A DNA stretch of 64,000 nucleotides from an uncultured Saprospiraceae bacterium (GTDB lineage: Bacteria; Bacteroidota; Bacteroidia; Chitinophagales; Saprospiraceae): assembly GCA_937926205.1 (NCBI GenBank), contig CALEYL010000011.1:186001-250000 (forward strand), given 5' to 3'. The number at the start of each line of letters is the position of its first letter. Positions within the stretch are counted from its first letter, which is position 1. Below the pieces are notes generated by a model, which was given only the letters and a program-made list of their open reading frames with translations, searched no databases and had not been told where the DNA came from. This document shows positions 45,181-53,876 of this stretch, in pieces. The translations under genes were made by a program, and so were the position numbers.

Positions 45181-46074
45181 ATGAGAATCACTTTGTTTAT
45201 GTTATTGCTGGGCGCCATAGCAGTGGCATCCTGCCAACCGAAAAAGCAGAAGACCAGCCAGGGCTACGAATATATCGTGCACAAAAACACGGGAACGGCC
45301 AAGGCAAACCCGGGAGACTGGGTTTACTTTCATGCCTACGTCCGCAACGGCGATTCTGTTGTGATGAATACGCGCATGCAACCTGAAATGCCCCGCTTCC
45401 AGTTGACCGATCCTAATGCTCCTCAGGAACCGGGTAAGCAATCTTCTCCGGTGGAAGAAGTCCTCAGGAACCTGGGTGTTGGCGACAGCGCTACCATTTT
45501 TATTCCTTTGGACACGGTTAAAAACAAACCGGCCGGCTTTGAGGACGCCAAGATGTTATACTATGACATCGTCATGATGGACATCAAAACGAACGAGCAA
45601 TACCTGGAGGCGGTAAGCAAAGAGCGGGAAATAAAAATGAAGGAGGCCGAAGTGACCATGGCCAGGGTGCCGGAAGTAGAAGCTTTGGTAAAGGATGTTG
45701 TAGCGAAATACAATTCCGGGGCATTAGCCAGTCAGCTAAAAACCACCCCTTCAGGCTTAAAATACATGATTCAGGAGGAAGGTGCCGGCCCTGCGCCCGA
45801 AACCGGCAACGCGGTGACGGTTCACTACTACGGAGTGCTCAAAGACGGAAAAATGTTCGACAGTTCGTTCGGACGCGGAGAACCCATCCAGTTTCCGATC
45901 GGCGCAGGCCAGGTGATTCCGGGTTGGGATGAAGGTTTGTCTTTGTTGAAGGAAGGCTCCGCTGCTTTCCTGTTCATCCCTTACCAACTGGCATATGGCG
46001 AAGCAGGCAGCCCTCCGGTGATACCTGCAAAAGCAGAGTTGATTTTCTACGTGGAATTGGTGAAAGCTCAGTAA
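45181..46074 (+). CDS. FKBP-type peptidyl-prolyl isomerase lipoprotein
   Basis: The 297-residue protein has a lipobox with Cys18 (AVASC), so it is a membrane-anchored lipoprotein. It holds two FKBP-like domains: an N-terminal one (about 30-135) that lacks clear active-site residues, and a complete C-terminal one (about 195-297) with VTVHYYGVLKDGKMFDSSF and VIPGWDEGLSLLKEG. The second should isomerise proline bonds during folding of exported proteins; the first may bind substrate. Downstream lies a long perfect hairpin. Confidence 0.88.
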   Translation: MRITLFMLLLGAIAVASCQPKKQKTSQGYEYIVHKNTGTAKANPGDWVYFHAYVRNGDSVVMNTRMQPEMPRFQLTDPNAPQEPGKQSSPVEEVLRNLGVGDSATIFIPLDTVKNKPAGFEDAKMLYYDIVMMDIKTNEQYLEAVSKEREIKMKEAEVTMARVPEVEALVKDVVAKYNSGALASQLKTTPSGLKYMIQEEGAGPAPETGNAVTVHYYGVLKDGKMFDSSFGRGEPIQFPIGAGQVIPGWDEGLSLLKEGSAAFLFIPYQLAYGEAGSPPVIPAKAELIFYVELVKAQ

Positions 46075-46080
46075 TTCCGG

Positions 46081-46146
46081 ATTTGAAAATGAACTAATCT
46101 GAAGATTTTATGATTATGACATCTCCGGATTAGTTCATTTTCAAAT
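46081..46146. terminator. Perfect 19-bp hairpin between the FKBP gene and prfB
   Basis: ATTTGAAAATGAACTAATC at 46081-46099 is the exact reverse complement of 46128-46146, with a 28-base loop. It probably ends the FKBP transcript. No pure T run follows. It contains the recurring word TTTGAAAATG. Confidence 0.6.
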
Positions 46147-46164
46147 TAATAAAAAATAGTGGCC

Positions 46165-47260
46165 ATGACCATTGAGCAATTGAAGAATTTAAAAGACCGT
46201 ATGGGTGTTTTGGGGAGGTATCTTTGACGTCCCTGGACGATTGATACAAATTGAAGAGATTGAACAAAAATCCCTCGACCCCAATTTCTGGAATGATCCG
46301 AAAGCTGCCGAAGCGGTGCTGAAGGACATGAAAATGCATAAAAACTGGGTGCGTCAATATCAGGTCACAGCAGGCCATGTCGACGACCTTGAAGTATTGT
46401 ATGAGTTTTACCGGGAAGGAGAAACCAGCGAAGCGGAAGTAGACGCGAAGTTTAAAGAAGCCCTTGAGGCTGTTGAAGAACTGGAGTTCCGTTCAACCCT
46501 CAATCGCCCCGAAGACGAACTCGGGTGCATCCTCGAAATCAACGCCGGCGCCGGTGGCACTGAAAGCTGCGACTGGTCGGAAATGCTGCTGCGCATGTAC
46601 ACCATGTGGGCTGAGCGCAGCGGATTCAAAGTGACGGAACTCAACCGTCAGGACGGCGATATGGCAGGCATCAAAACTGCCGAAATCGAAATTGAAGGCG
46701 ATTTTGCTTATGGCTGGCTCAAAGGAGAAAACGGCGTTCACCGCCTGGTGCGTGTCAGCCCCTATAATTCTCAGGGCAAACGGATGACTTCTTTCTCCTC
46801 CGTATTCGTACACCCCATGATTGACGATCGCATCCAGGTGGACGTTAATCCTGCCGACCTGGAGTGGGATACTTTCCGGGCAAGCGGTGCAGGTGGACAG
46901 CACGTTAACCGAACAGAATCTGCTGTACGGGTTCGGCACCTTCCCAGCGGACTGGTGGTAGAATGTCAGCAGGAGCGTAGCCAGATCCAGAACCGGGAGA
47001 CGGCCATGCGCATGCTGCGGTCAAAGCTTTACGAACTGGAGCTTCAAAAGCAACAGGCTGAACGCGAAAAAGTAGAAGCCGGGAAAATGAAAAATGAATG
47101 GGGCTCGCAGATTCGCAGCTATGTTCTCGATGACCGCAGGGTGAAAGATCACCGTACGGGGCACCAGACAAGTCAAACCGATGCTGTTCTGGATGGCGAT
47201 CTGGATGGTTTTTTGAAAGCGTTTTTGATGCACCACGAAGTGGAAGAAGTGGAGGATTGA
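46165..47260 (+). CDS. prfB: Peptide chain release factor 2, with programmed +1 frameshift
   Basis: Translation from the ATG at 46165 gives 20 residues (MTIEQLKNLKDRMGVLGRYL) to an in-frame TGA at 46225-46227. Skipping one base after CTT continues as DVPGRLIQIEEIEQ to the stop at 47260, a total of about 364 residues. The GGQ motif that triggers peptide release is present (ASGAGGQHVNRTESAV). The stop-codon-recognising tripeptide, SPF in most RF2 proteins, reads SPY here (VSPYNSQGKR). RF2 terminates at UGA and UAA, so the frameshift at UGA is autoregulatory. Automatic gene finders would miss the first 20 residues. Confidence 0.95.
46213..46228 (+). promoter_or_regulatory. prfB programmed frameshift site
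   Basis: GGGGAGGTATCTTTGAC combines a Shine-Dalgarno-like stimulator (GGGGAGG), the slippery CTT codon and the UGA stop followed by C. It matches the widespread bacterial RF2 frameshift cassette. Confidence 0.95.
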
Positions 47261-47282
47261 AGATATCTGCCTTCTTTTTTTT

Positions 47283-47345
47283 ATTGATGATAGATGATTC
47301 CTGCCTGCCGGCAAGGCAGGGATGAAATTCAATTTTTGATGTGGG
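47283..47345. repeat. 63-bp interspersed repeat with CTGCC-GGCAG palindrome (copy 2, inverted)
   Basis: The reverse complement matches 32951-33013 almost throughout, including the central CCCTGCC..GCCGGCAGGCAGG palindrome and the flanking CATCAAAAAT. The copy lies directly behind prfB. Confidence 0.7.
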
Positions 47346-47415
47346 AGTCTACTGTCTTGTTGATTTTCGTGTTCCTACATCAACAATCGTAAATCATGTA
47401 ATCATCAATCATCAA

Positions 47416-48546
47416 TTATTTCCCCTCCAGCGCCGGGGAGTCGGAACCTTTCAACTTCACCTCCATCCATACCGGCTGGTGGTCTGAGAATTTGAAATCC
47501 TGATTCAGGGTTTTGATATCCAGCGCCTGAATGTTGGGTGAAATCAAGAAAAAGTCGATGATGGTGATGAATGTTTCCCCTGGCTGGTACGTGAATTTGG
47601 CTTTCCGGTTGGTTGGAGTCAACGGATCGTAAACCCAGCGCCAATCTTCAGGCAGGAAGTTGTCTTCAATGTTGAGTTGTGTATAGCCCTGTGTTTTTCC
47701 GGGCATAAAGGTGTCGAACCTGAAAAACGGCGGGCATTGGTTCCAGTCGCCGCCGGCAACCACGTAATTGCCTTTTTTGTATTCTTCCTCAAACAGGTTT
47801 CGCAAAAAAGCCATTTCCTGCTGTTTTAACTCACCTTTGCGGTCATGTGCGGAATTGTGGATGTTGAACACCACCAACTCCTTTTCGTTTTTCAGCTTGT
47901 AGCGGAACACGGCCGCGCAGCGATCCAACTGGAAAATACGCGTTGGCCAGGAAAATGAGCCGGGCAATTGATAACGCACCGCTTCAATGGGCTGAAAACG
48001 ACTGTAAGTCGCCAGTCCGCTGTGTACACGGCCATAGGCATTCCAGGGTTCCAGTATCGGTAACGGGACGCGCCCGACCAAATAATTGGTAGCAAAAGTA
48101 GCAGAACATTGGGGCAGCGCTGCTGCAATTTTCTCAAACTGATTGACGCCGTAACTGCGCCTGGCATCTATATCGACTTCCTGAAAGAGGAAAAAATCAG
48201 CAGCTATGGAAGGCGGAAATTTAAAAATACCTTCGTTGTTTTTTTCGCTAAGCGCTTTTGGTGGGCAGACCATTGCTCCCCCTGAAAAAAGCATTCGCCC
48301 CTGATCAAAAGAAAAATTACTCTCGGCTCCCAATCCCCCATAACCAATATTCCAGGTGACAAAACGCAGGATGCTGTCCTGCAAAACTGCCGCTGTTCCG
48401 GCAGGTTTTGTACTTTCAAGCGGGATGCGCTGCTCCGGCTGGTAATCGGTAATTGTACCGTGAATCAAAACGACGGCGAGGTATAGCAAAACCAGCGCCA
48501 GCAATAACCCCACATATTTCAGGGTGCGTTTGAGATAAGTTGGCAT
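47416..48546 (-). CDS. Membrane-anchored endonuclease/exonuclease/phosphatase family protein
   Basis: The 376-residue protein has an N-terminal helix (about 10-32) and an EEP domain. Visible motifs are FVTWNIGYGG, FLFQEVDIDARRS (metal-binding Glu), VVAGGDWNQCPP and the C-terminal SDHQPVWMEV. The catalytic set looks intact. The family includes nucleases and phosphodiesterases for lipids or nucleotides, so the substrate is open. The ATG at 48546 places the helix near the N-terminus; an ATG nine codons upstream (48573) is possible. Confidence 0.8.
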   Translation of the reverse strand: MPTYLKRTLKYVGLLLALVLLYLAVVLIHGTITDYQPEQRIPLESTKPAGTAAVLQDSILRFVTWNIGYGGLGAESNFSFDQGRMLFSGGAMVCPPKALSEKNNEGIFKFPPSIAADFFLFQEVDIDARRSYGVNQFEKIAAALPQCSATFATNYLVGRVPLPILEPWNAYGRVHSGLATYSRFQPIEAVRYQLPGSFSWPTRIFQLDRCAAVFRYKLKNEKELVVFNIHNSAHDRKGELKQQEMAFLRNLFEEEYKKGNYVVAGGDWNQCPPFFRFDTFMPGKTQGYTQLNIEDNFLPEDWRWVYDPLTPTNRKAKFTYQPGETFITIIDFFLISPNIQALDIKTLNQDFKFSDHQPVWMEVKLKGSDSPALEGK

Positions 48547-48574
48547 TTCTCTTCGTAAGGTTAAAGTGTACAAG

Positions 48575-48672
48575 GTTCGTTTCGGCTTCGCTCAACGACC
48601 ACGTTCAACGACTACTCTCAACGACCACGCCCTCAACAACCCACTCTGCAAGGTAGCTGAGCGGAGTCGAAG
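48575..48672. repeat. Cluster of CAACGACC tandem units and GAGCGAAGCCGAAAC repeat
   Basis: GTTCGTTTCGGCTTCGCTCAACG at 48575 onward is the reverse complement of the core at 16401-16425 with one change. It is followed by imperfect CAACGACCA units and by the related AGCTGAGCGGAGTCGAAGCT at 48653-48672, which is a palindromic variant with AGCT ends. Confidence 0.6.
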
Positions 48673-49251
48673 CTACGCCCGTGGGCATTTTTTCAAAGGA
48701 CTAATTTTGTCAATCAGAATATTTCCTTTGTAGGAATAGTCCTGATCGCTGTAATAAGCTTCAATGATGAGGTAGTTGATGGGCTGTTTTGCCCGGAATC
48801 GAACTTCATACGTTTTCCAGTTGATGTGTTTGATGAAGCCGGTTTGATACAGCATCTGGTCTTTCTGGCATTTGGTTCTGCCGCCCCAGACGCGTAGTTT
48901 TATCGGATTGTTGTAGCCGGCATACGTTTTGGCATATGCAAGATTAAACTGAAAGGCATAGCATTCATCCGCTTCGAGAGCCTCGGTAAGGCGTTGGCCG
49001 ACACTTTCCCAGGTGCCGTCTTCACGGGTGATTAAGCCAAGATATGTGGCGCCGTCAGAAGCTTCCTGATAAACGCCCCATTGACCGGGAAGGATGTCTG
49101 GCGTGCTGCCGGGTTCGCAGGGCAGCCAGCCTACCGGTACCGTAGCGTCCTGGGCTTCGCCCTCAAATGAAGGATTTTGAAGATGAATTGTGGTTTGAGC
49201 CTGCAGGGTAAGAACCATAGCGGAAAGAGCCGCCAGAATGAAGAATCTCAT
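48673..49251 (-). CDS. Secreted protein, probable jelly-roll fold, function unknown
   Basis: The protein of about 192 residues starts MRFFILAALSAMVLTLQAQ, a signal peptide; a longer start at 49293 is less likely. The mature chain begins IHLQNPSFEGEAQDATVPVGW, followed by alternating strands resembling the galactose-binding-like folds of carbohydrate-binding modules. It contains at least four cysteines. There is no enzymatic motif. It lies between the EEP gene and ftsX and is divergent from ftsX. Confidence 0.65.
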   Translation of the reverse strand: MRFFILAALSAMVLTLQAQTTIHLQNPSFEGEAQDATVPVGWLPCEPGSTPDILPGQWGVYQEASDGATYLGLITREDGTWESVGQRLTEALEADECYAFQFNLAYAKTYAGYNNPIKLRVWGGRTKCQKDQMLYQTGFIKHINWKTYEVRFRAKQPINYLIIEAYYSDQDYSYKGNILIDKISPLKKCPRA

Positions 49252-49328
49252 AGTTATACTGTTTTGAAGACTAACTTGCGCCATAGAACGCATTTTTTCC
49301 TTAGAACATTATATTTTTACCGCAACAT

Positions 49329-50237
49329 ATGCAATCCATGTCAAACTACACCGAAAAAATGCCATCCCCGCCAAAGTCTTCCTTTCGGGAAACCAGGCCC
49401 AACTACCTTTATGCCATAATCAGCGTTTCGTTGGTGTTGTTTCTATTGGGGTTCTGCGGACTGGTCATGGTATACGCGCAACGGTTGGTCACGGCTTTCA
49501 AAGAACACGTCAATGTTTTGGTTGAACTGGAGGATGCTGTACCACCTGAACAAATAGCAAACCTGAAATCGGGGCTTGAAGAAAGCATTTTTACCAGGCC
49601 CGGCTCTGTTCAACTCATCAGCAAGGAAGAGGCAGCGCAAAAAATGGCGGAAACCTTCGGCGAAGATTTTAAAAAACTGGACATGCCCAACCCTTACCGG
49701 GACATGCTGAGTTTTAATGTAAAAGCCGCGTGGATGTCGCCTGACAGCCTGCAGCGGATCGAACAGGCCATCCTTCGCGAAGCAGGCGTTACGGAAGTCT
49801 TTTATCAGGAGAATATCGTAGACAACATTGCCGGCAACATCGGGCGCTTTGCTTATGCTGCCCTGACCATTTGCCTTTTTTTTATTCTGATCGCCATTGT
49901 ACTCATTCACAATACGGTGCGTCTGGCGCTGTATGCCAACCGTTTTATCATTAAAAACATGCAATTGGTTGGCGCTTCCTGGGAGTTCATCAGCAGGCCT
50001 TACCTGCAACGCGCAATATTGCATGGGTTTGTCAGTGGTTTGCTGGCTATTGGCGCGCTTTTGCTCCTCGTTTTCTGGGTTCAAAAAGACCTGCCAGAGC
50101 TGAAAACCTTGCAGGATATTTATAGCTTTGCACTCTTGTTTTCCATCCTGGTCGTGCTGGGCATTTTGATCAACACCATCAGTTCCTATTTTGTGGTGCG
50201 CAAGTACCTGAAGATGCGGGTGGATGATCTGTATTGA
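49329..50237 (+). CDS. ftsX: Cell-division protein FtsX
   Basis: The 302-residue protein has four transmembrane helices, an extracytoplasmic domain (about 60-160; VNVLVELEDAVPPEQI) between the first two, and the conserved HNTVRLALYANRFIIKNMQLVGAS loop region in the third helix area. With FtsE it forms an ABC complex controlling peptidoglycan hydrolases in division. ftsE is not in the window. It heads a cluster with DUF3098, uppP and truB. Near-match box TATTTTTA lies at 49312-49319. The gap to the next gene holds short repeats of ATCTGAC. Confidence 0.88.
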   Translation: MQSMSNYTEKMPSPPKSSFRETRPNYLYAIISVSLVLFLLGFCGLVMVYAQRLVTAFKEHVNVLVELEDAVPPEQIANLKSGLEESIFTRPGSVQLISKEEAAQKMAETFGEDFKKLDMPNPYRDMLSFNVKAAWMSPDSLQRIEQAILREAGVTEVFYQENIVDNIAGNIGRFAYAALTICLFFILIAIVLIHNTVRLALYANRFIIKNMQLVGASWEFISRPYLQRAILHGFVSGLLAIGALLLLVFWVQKDLPELKTLQDIYSFALLFSILVVLGILINTISSYFVVRKYLKMRVDDLY

Positions 50238-50292
50238 AAGAAGACGTTAGATCTGACATCTGACATCTAGAATCTAAAATCTTAAACAAGCA

Positions 50293-50601
50293 ATGAGTAC
50301 CAATAATCCGCAAAGGAAAAAAGTGGTTGTTCCGACGCAAAAACCACAGGTCGCTTCCCGCACAACTTCGTCAGCTGCTACCCGCAAAGACGAACTTGTG
50401 TTCAACAAAACAACCTATATCTGGATGGGAGCGGGCATAGCCCTGATTTTCATCGGCTTGTTGTTGATGAGCGGCGGTAAAATGCCCAATCCGGAAACCT
50501 GGGACGACAGCATCATCTACAGTTTCCGCAGAACGGTGCTGGCGCCTTTTGTTATTCTGGCAGGATTGGTTGTTGAGATTGTTGCAATTTTCAAGAGATA
50601 G
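50293..50601 (+). CDS. DUF3098 family small membrane protein
   Basis: The 102-residue protein has a charged N-terminus and two hydrophobic helices (about 42-62 and 78-98) with MGAGIALIFIGLLLMSGGKMPNP split between them; the motif TVLAPFVILAGLVVEIVAIF is typical of DUF3098. The family is restricted to Bacteroidota and nearly always lies between ftsX and uppP, which suggests a role with division or wall synthesis. uppP starts 5 bases later. Confidence 0.85.
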   Translation: MSTNNPQRKKVVVPTQKPQVASRTTSSAATRKDELVFNKTTYIWMGAGIALIFIGLLLMSGGKMPNPETWDDSIIYSFRRTVLAPFVILAGLVVEIVAIFKR

Positions 50602-50606
50602 AACCG

Positions 50607-51407
50607 ATGAGTGAAATTTTGCGCGCCATCCTACTGGGTATGGTGCAGGGGCTGACAGAGTTCTTACCGGTGAGCAGCAGCGGCCACCTGGAAATCGCCA
50701 AATATTTCAGCGGAGACCACAGTGTGGGGGAAGAAAGCCTGCTGATGACCGTCGTTTTGCATGCCGCTACAGCGCTGAGCACCATTGTTGTTTTTCGGCG
50801 GGAAATTGCCCGGATCTTTGCCGGATTGTTCCAGTTTAAGTGGAATGAGGAAACCAAATTTTCGCTGAAAATCATCATTTCCATGATTCCCGCTGCCCTG
50901 GTAGGCTTGTTTTTCGAAGATCAAATCGAGGAACTCTTTGGCGGAAAAATCCTGTTTGTGGCCTGTATGTTGCTGATTACCGGGATTTTGCTCTTTATTG
51001 CTGACCGTGCTACGCGAACAGACCGACCGGTAAGCAATCAGAATGCTTTTTGGGTGGGTGTTGCGCAGGCCATTGCCATTACCCCGGGCATTTCGCGCTC
51101 TGGTGCAACCATTTCTACCGCCATGTTGCTGGGCATAGACCGCGTTGAAGCAGCGCGTTTTTCGTTCCTGATGGTGGTTCCGCTCATCCTTGCCAAAATG
51201 GCTAAAGACATTCTCAGTGGCGATCTGACTCATTCCAGCATTGGAACAGGGCCGCTGCTTGCCGGGTTTATCGCAGCTTTCATCACCGGCCTGCTTGCCT
51301 GTATGTGGATGATACGCCTGGTTAAAAACAGCAAAATGCGTTATTTTGGTATTTACTGCATTCTGGCTGGATTGGCGGTCATCGCCTATGTCGCTTTTAA
51401 TTCCTGA
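50607..51407 (+). CDS. uppP: Undecaprenyl-diphosphate phosphatase
   Basis: The 266-residue membrane protein has the BacA/UppP motifs QGLTEFLPVSSSGHLEI and AITPGISRSGATIST in the two inverted halves, with eight helices. It dephosphorylates undecaprenyl diphosphate to recycle the lipid carrier for peptidoglycan and other wall glycans. It belongs to the ftsX-DUF3098-uppP-truB cluster; truB starts two bases after its stop. Confidence 0.95.
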   Translation: MSEILRAILLGMVQGLTEFLPVSSSGHLEIAKYFSGDHSVGEESLLMTVVLHAATALSTIVVFRREIARIFAGLFQFKWNEETKFSLKIIISMIPAALVGLFFEDQIEELFGGKILFVACMLLITGILLFIADRATRTDRPVSNQNAFWVGVAQAIAITPGISRSGATISTAMLLGIDRVEAARFSFLMVVPLILAKMAKDILSGDLTHSSIGTGPLLAGFIAAFITGLLACMWMIRLVKNSKMRYFGIYCILAGLAVIAYVAFNS

Positions 51408-51408
51408 T

Positions 51409-52110
51409 ATGAACGTTCCTTCTCCGCAGGATTTCCTGAAAGGCATTACCCTTCTGGTGGACAAGCCGAAAGGCTGGACCTCTTTCGATGTGGTGAACAA
51501 AATTCGCTATGCCCTGCGGCGGTATACGGGCGATAAAAAGATCAAAGTAGGCCATGCCGGTACCCTGGACCCAATGGCGACCGGTCTGCTGATTATTTGT
51601 ACCGGAAAATCCACCAAACTCTTACACGAATACCAGGGGTTTTCAAAGGTTTACACCGGCACCATCCTTCTGGGAGCAACAACGCCTTCCTACGATCTGG
51701 AAACAGAAATTGACGCCCGGTTTCCGACAGACCACATCACGCCTGCCTTACTCGAGGCGGCACGGCAGCAGTTTTTGGGCGATATTGCCCAGTTGCCTCC
51801 TATGTATTCAGCGATTAAAGTAGACGGACAGGCTCTGTATAAAAAAGCCCGAAAAGGCGAAACGATCGAGTTGCAGGCCCGCAACATCCGCATTGATGCG
51901 TTCGATCTTACCCGAATAGAAATGCCGGAAGTCGACTTCCTCGTGGCTTGCAGCAAAGGCACGTACATCCGTTCACTGGCCTATGATTTTGGAAAAGCCC
52001 TGAATAGCGGTGGTTGTTTGTCGGCTTTGCGCCGAACGCATATCGGCGAGTTTAAGGTGGATGATGCCTGGCAGGTGGAAGATTTTGTGGCCGCTGTGAT
52101 GCCTCTGTAA
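51409..52110 (+). CDS. truB: tRNA pseudouridine(55) synthase
   Basis: The 233-residue protein starts MNVPSPQDFLKGITLLVDKP and has the catalytic D54 in HAGTLDPMATGLL, along with QLPPMYSAIKVDGQ and KGTYIRSLAYDFG. It isomerises U55 in the T loop of tRNAs. The ATG at 51409 follows the uppP stop by one base, pointing to translational coupling. It lacks the C-terminal PUA-like extension of longer TruB proteins. Confidence 0.93.
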   Translation: MNVPSPQDFLKGITLLVDKPKGWTSFDVVNKIRYALRRYTGDKKIKVGHAGTLDPMATGLLIICTGKSTKLLHEYQGFSKVYTGTILLGATTPSYDLETEIDARFPTDHITPALLEAARQQFLGDIAQLPPMYSAIKVDGQALYKKARKGETIELQARNIRIDAFDLTRIEMPEVDFLVACSKGTYIRSLAYDFGKALNSGGCLSALRRTHIGEFKVDDAWQVEDFVAAVMPL

Positions 52111-52350
52111 GGCGGGCGAAAGGGCAAGGAGCAAATTGGCAAAAAGCAAGCTATTTAGAAAAGTGAAATAATTAAGCAGGCTCTTTATATTTTTAGGTAC
52201 TAATCTGTAGTTAGCAGCAACAATAATATGGGACGATTATCAATACCTATGATTAGGAATGACAGGAATAAAATAGTTAAAGAAAGCCATACAGTGGAAT
52301 TTGATAAATAATTGCGGATGCTACTTCGTTTTGCCCCGGGCAGACTTCGT

Positions 52351-53778
52351 TCAATTATTCAGCATATGCGCAAATGCCAGCAAATCCGCCTCGCAAAACT
52401 TCCCTGCCATAAATTGAATTCCCAAAGGCATTCCGTCGTCGTGCTTACCAAGTGGCAGACAGATGGCCGGAACTCCCGCCATATTCGCCTGTACTGTGAA
52501 AATATCCGCTAAATACATCGTGACAGGGTCATCAATGGTTTCTCCCAGTTTCCAGGGGCCGTCAGGCGCTGCAGGCAACAGGATGAAATCGTGGGTTTTC
52601 AAAATTTCAGCCGTACGGTCGTGAATCAGGCGGCGCACCCGTTGCGCTTTTCCGTAATAGGCGTCGTAATAACCTGCGCTCAGCACAAAGGTACCCAGGA
52701 TGATGCGGCGCTGAACCTCTACGCCAAAACCTTCCGTCCTCGATTTGCGATACAGCTCATCCAGCGTGCGCGCTTCTGAACTGCGGTGCCCGTAGCGCAC
52801 ACCGTCGAAGCGGGACAGGTTGGACGAAGCTTCGGCAGTGGTCAGTACGTAATATGCGGGTATGATGTAGTCTAAGTATTCAAAATCGACAGCCTCCACT
52901 TCATGGCCGTCGGCACGCAAACGCGCAATGAGGTCATCGCAGGCTGCTTTTACATCGGGGGCCAGACTTGGATGATTGAGGGCGGCGCCGAAATAAGCGA
53001 TTTTTGCTTTCCGGCCAAAATCCAGTTGTTTGGAGTAAGGCGCTACTTCCCGGGAACTTGCCGTGCTGTCGAAATCGTCCTTTCCAGCCATAATCTCCAG
53101 CAAAAGTGCAGCGTCTTCCACGCTGTGGGTCAGGGTGCCGATTTGGTCAAATGAAGATCCGTATGCGATGAGTCCGTAGCGCGAAATGCGTCCATAGGTC
53201 GGCTTCATGCCTACCACCCCGCAAAAAGCTGCCGGCTGCCGAACCGAACCGCCTGTATCAGAACCCAGCGAAGCCAGGCAGGTATCAGCCTGTACCGAAA
53301 CGGCCGATGCACCCGAAGAACCTCCGGGAATGCGCGTTTCATCGGCAGCATTTCGGGTAGGTCCGTAACAGGAGCTTTCGTTGGTAGAACCCATGGCAAA
53401 TTCGTCGCAGTTGACGCGGCCAATGATGATGGCATCTTCCGCCAGCAAGCGCTCAACGGCTGTAGCCGAATAAGGCGACGTGAATCCTGCCAAAATGCGC
53501 GAACCGGCTGTAGCAGGATGTCCTTCATAACAAATAACGTCCTTCAGCGACAGAACCATGCCGTAAAGGCGCCCCATGGCTTTTGGGTTTTCCTGAAAAC
53601 GAGCATCCAGTTCCCTGGCTTTTTCCAGCGCTTCCGCTTCAAAAACTTCGATGTAAATATTAAGTCGCTTGCTGGCCTTTATTTGGGACAGGTAGTATTT
53701 GACCAGTGTTTCACAGGTCATGTTACCTACAAGAAGATCGGCCTGTATTTGACGAAGCGTTGAATATTTAGGTGTCAT
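52351..53778 (-). CDS. gatA: Asp-tRNA(Asn)/Glu-tRNA(Gln) amidotransferase subunit A
   Basis: The 475-residue protein has the amidase signature with the triad K79 (LSLKD), S154 (PGGSSGAS) and S178 (GSDTGGSVRQPA), and the conserved GMKPTYGRISRYGLIAYGSS region split beyond it. It hydrolyses glutamine and passes ammonia to GatB for transamidation of Glu-tRNA(Gln) and possibly Asp-tRNA(Asn). GatB and GatC are not in the window. It stands alone; a tRNA-Gln gene lies about 7 kb away. Confidence 0.93.
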   Translation of the reverse strand: MTPKYSTLRQIQADLLVGNMTCETLVKYYLSQIKASKRLNIYIEVFEAEALEKARELDARFQENPKAMGRLYGMVLSLKDVICYEGHPATAGSRILAGFTSPYSATAVERLLAEDAIIIGRVNCDEFAMGSTNESSCYGPTRNAADETRIPGGSSGASAVSVQADTCLASLGSDTGGSVRQPAAFCGVVGMKPTYGRISRYGLIAYGSSFDQIGTLTHSVEDAALLLEIMAGKDDFDSTASSREVAPYSKQLDFGRKAKIAYFGAALNHPSLAPDVKAACDDLIARLRADGHEVEAVDFEYLDYIIPAYYVLTTAEASSNLSRFDGVRYGHRSSEARTLDELYRKSRTEGFGVEVQRRIILGTFVLSAGYYDAYYGKAQRVRRLIHDRTAEILKTHDFILLPAAPDGPWKLGETIDDPVTMYLADIFTVQANMAGVPAICLPLGKHDDGMPLGIQFMAGKFCEADLLAFAHMLNN

Positions 53779-53876
53779 GCGCAGTTAAGTTCGGAGCGCG
53801 AAAATAGGGAATGTTTATTGGGTTATCTGTTTAGTTGGTAATGTTTTTGCCGATGGGGGAGGCCAAAGCATGCGCT

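Noticed and set aside
46205..46225. Alternative prfB start downstream of the TGA
   Set aside because: The residues before the frameshift point would be MFWGGIF, unlike RF2, whereas the frameshift cassette and upstream frame fit perfectly.
50240..50285. ATCTGAC tandem words between ftsX and the DUF3098 gene
   Set aside because: Too short and too simple to call a functional element from this window alone.
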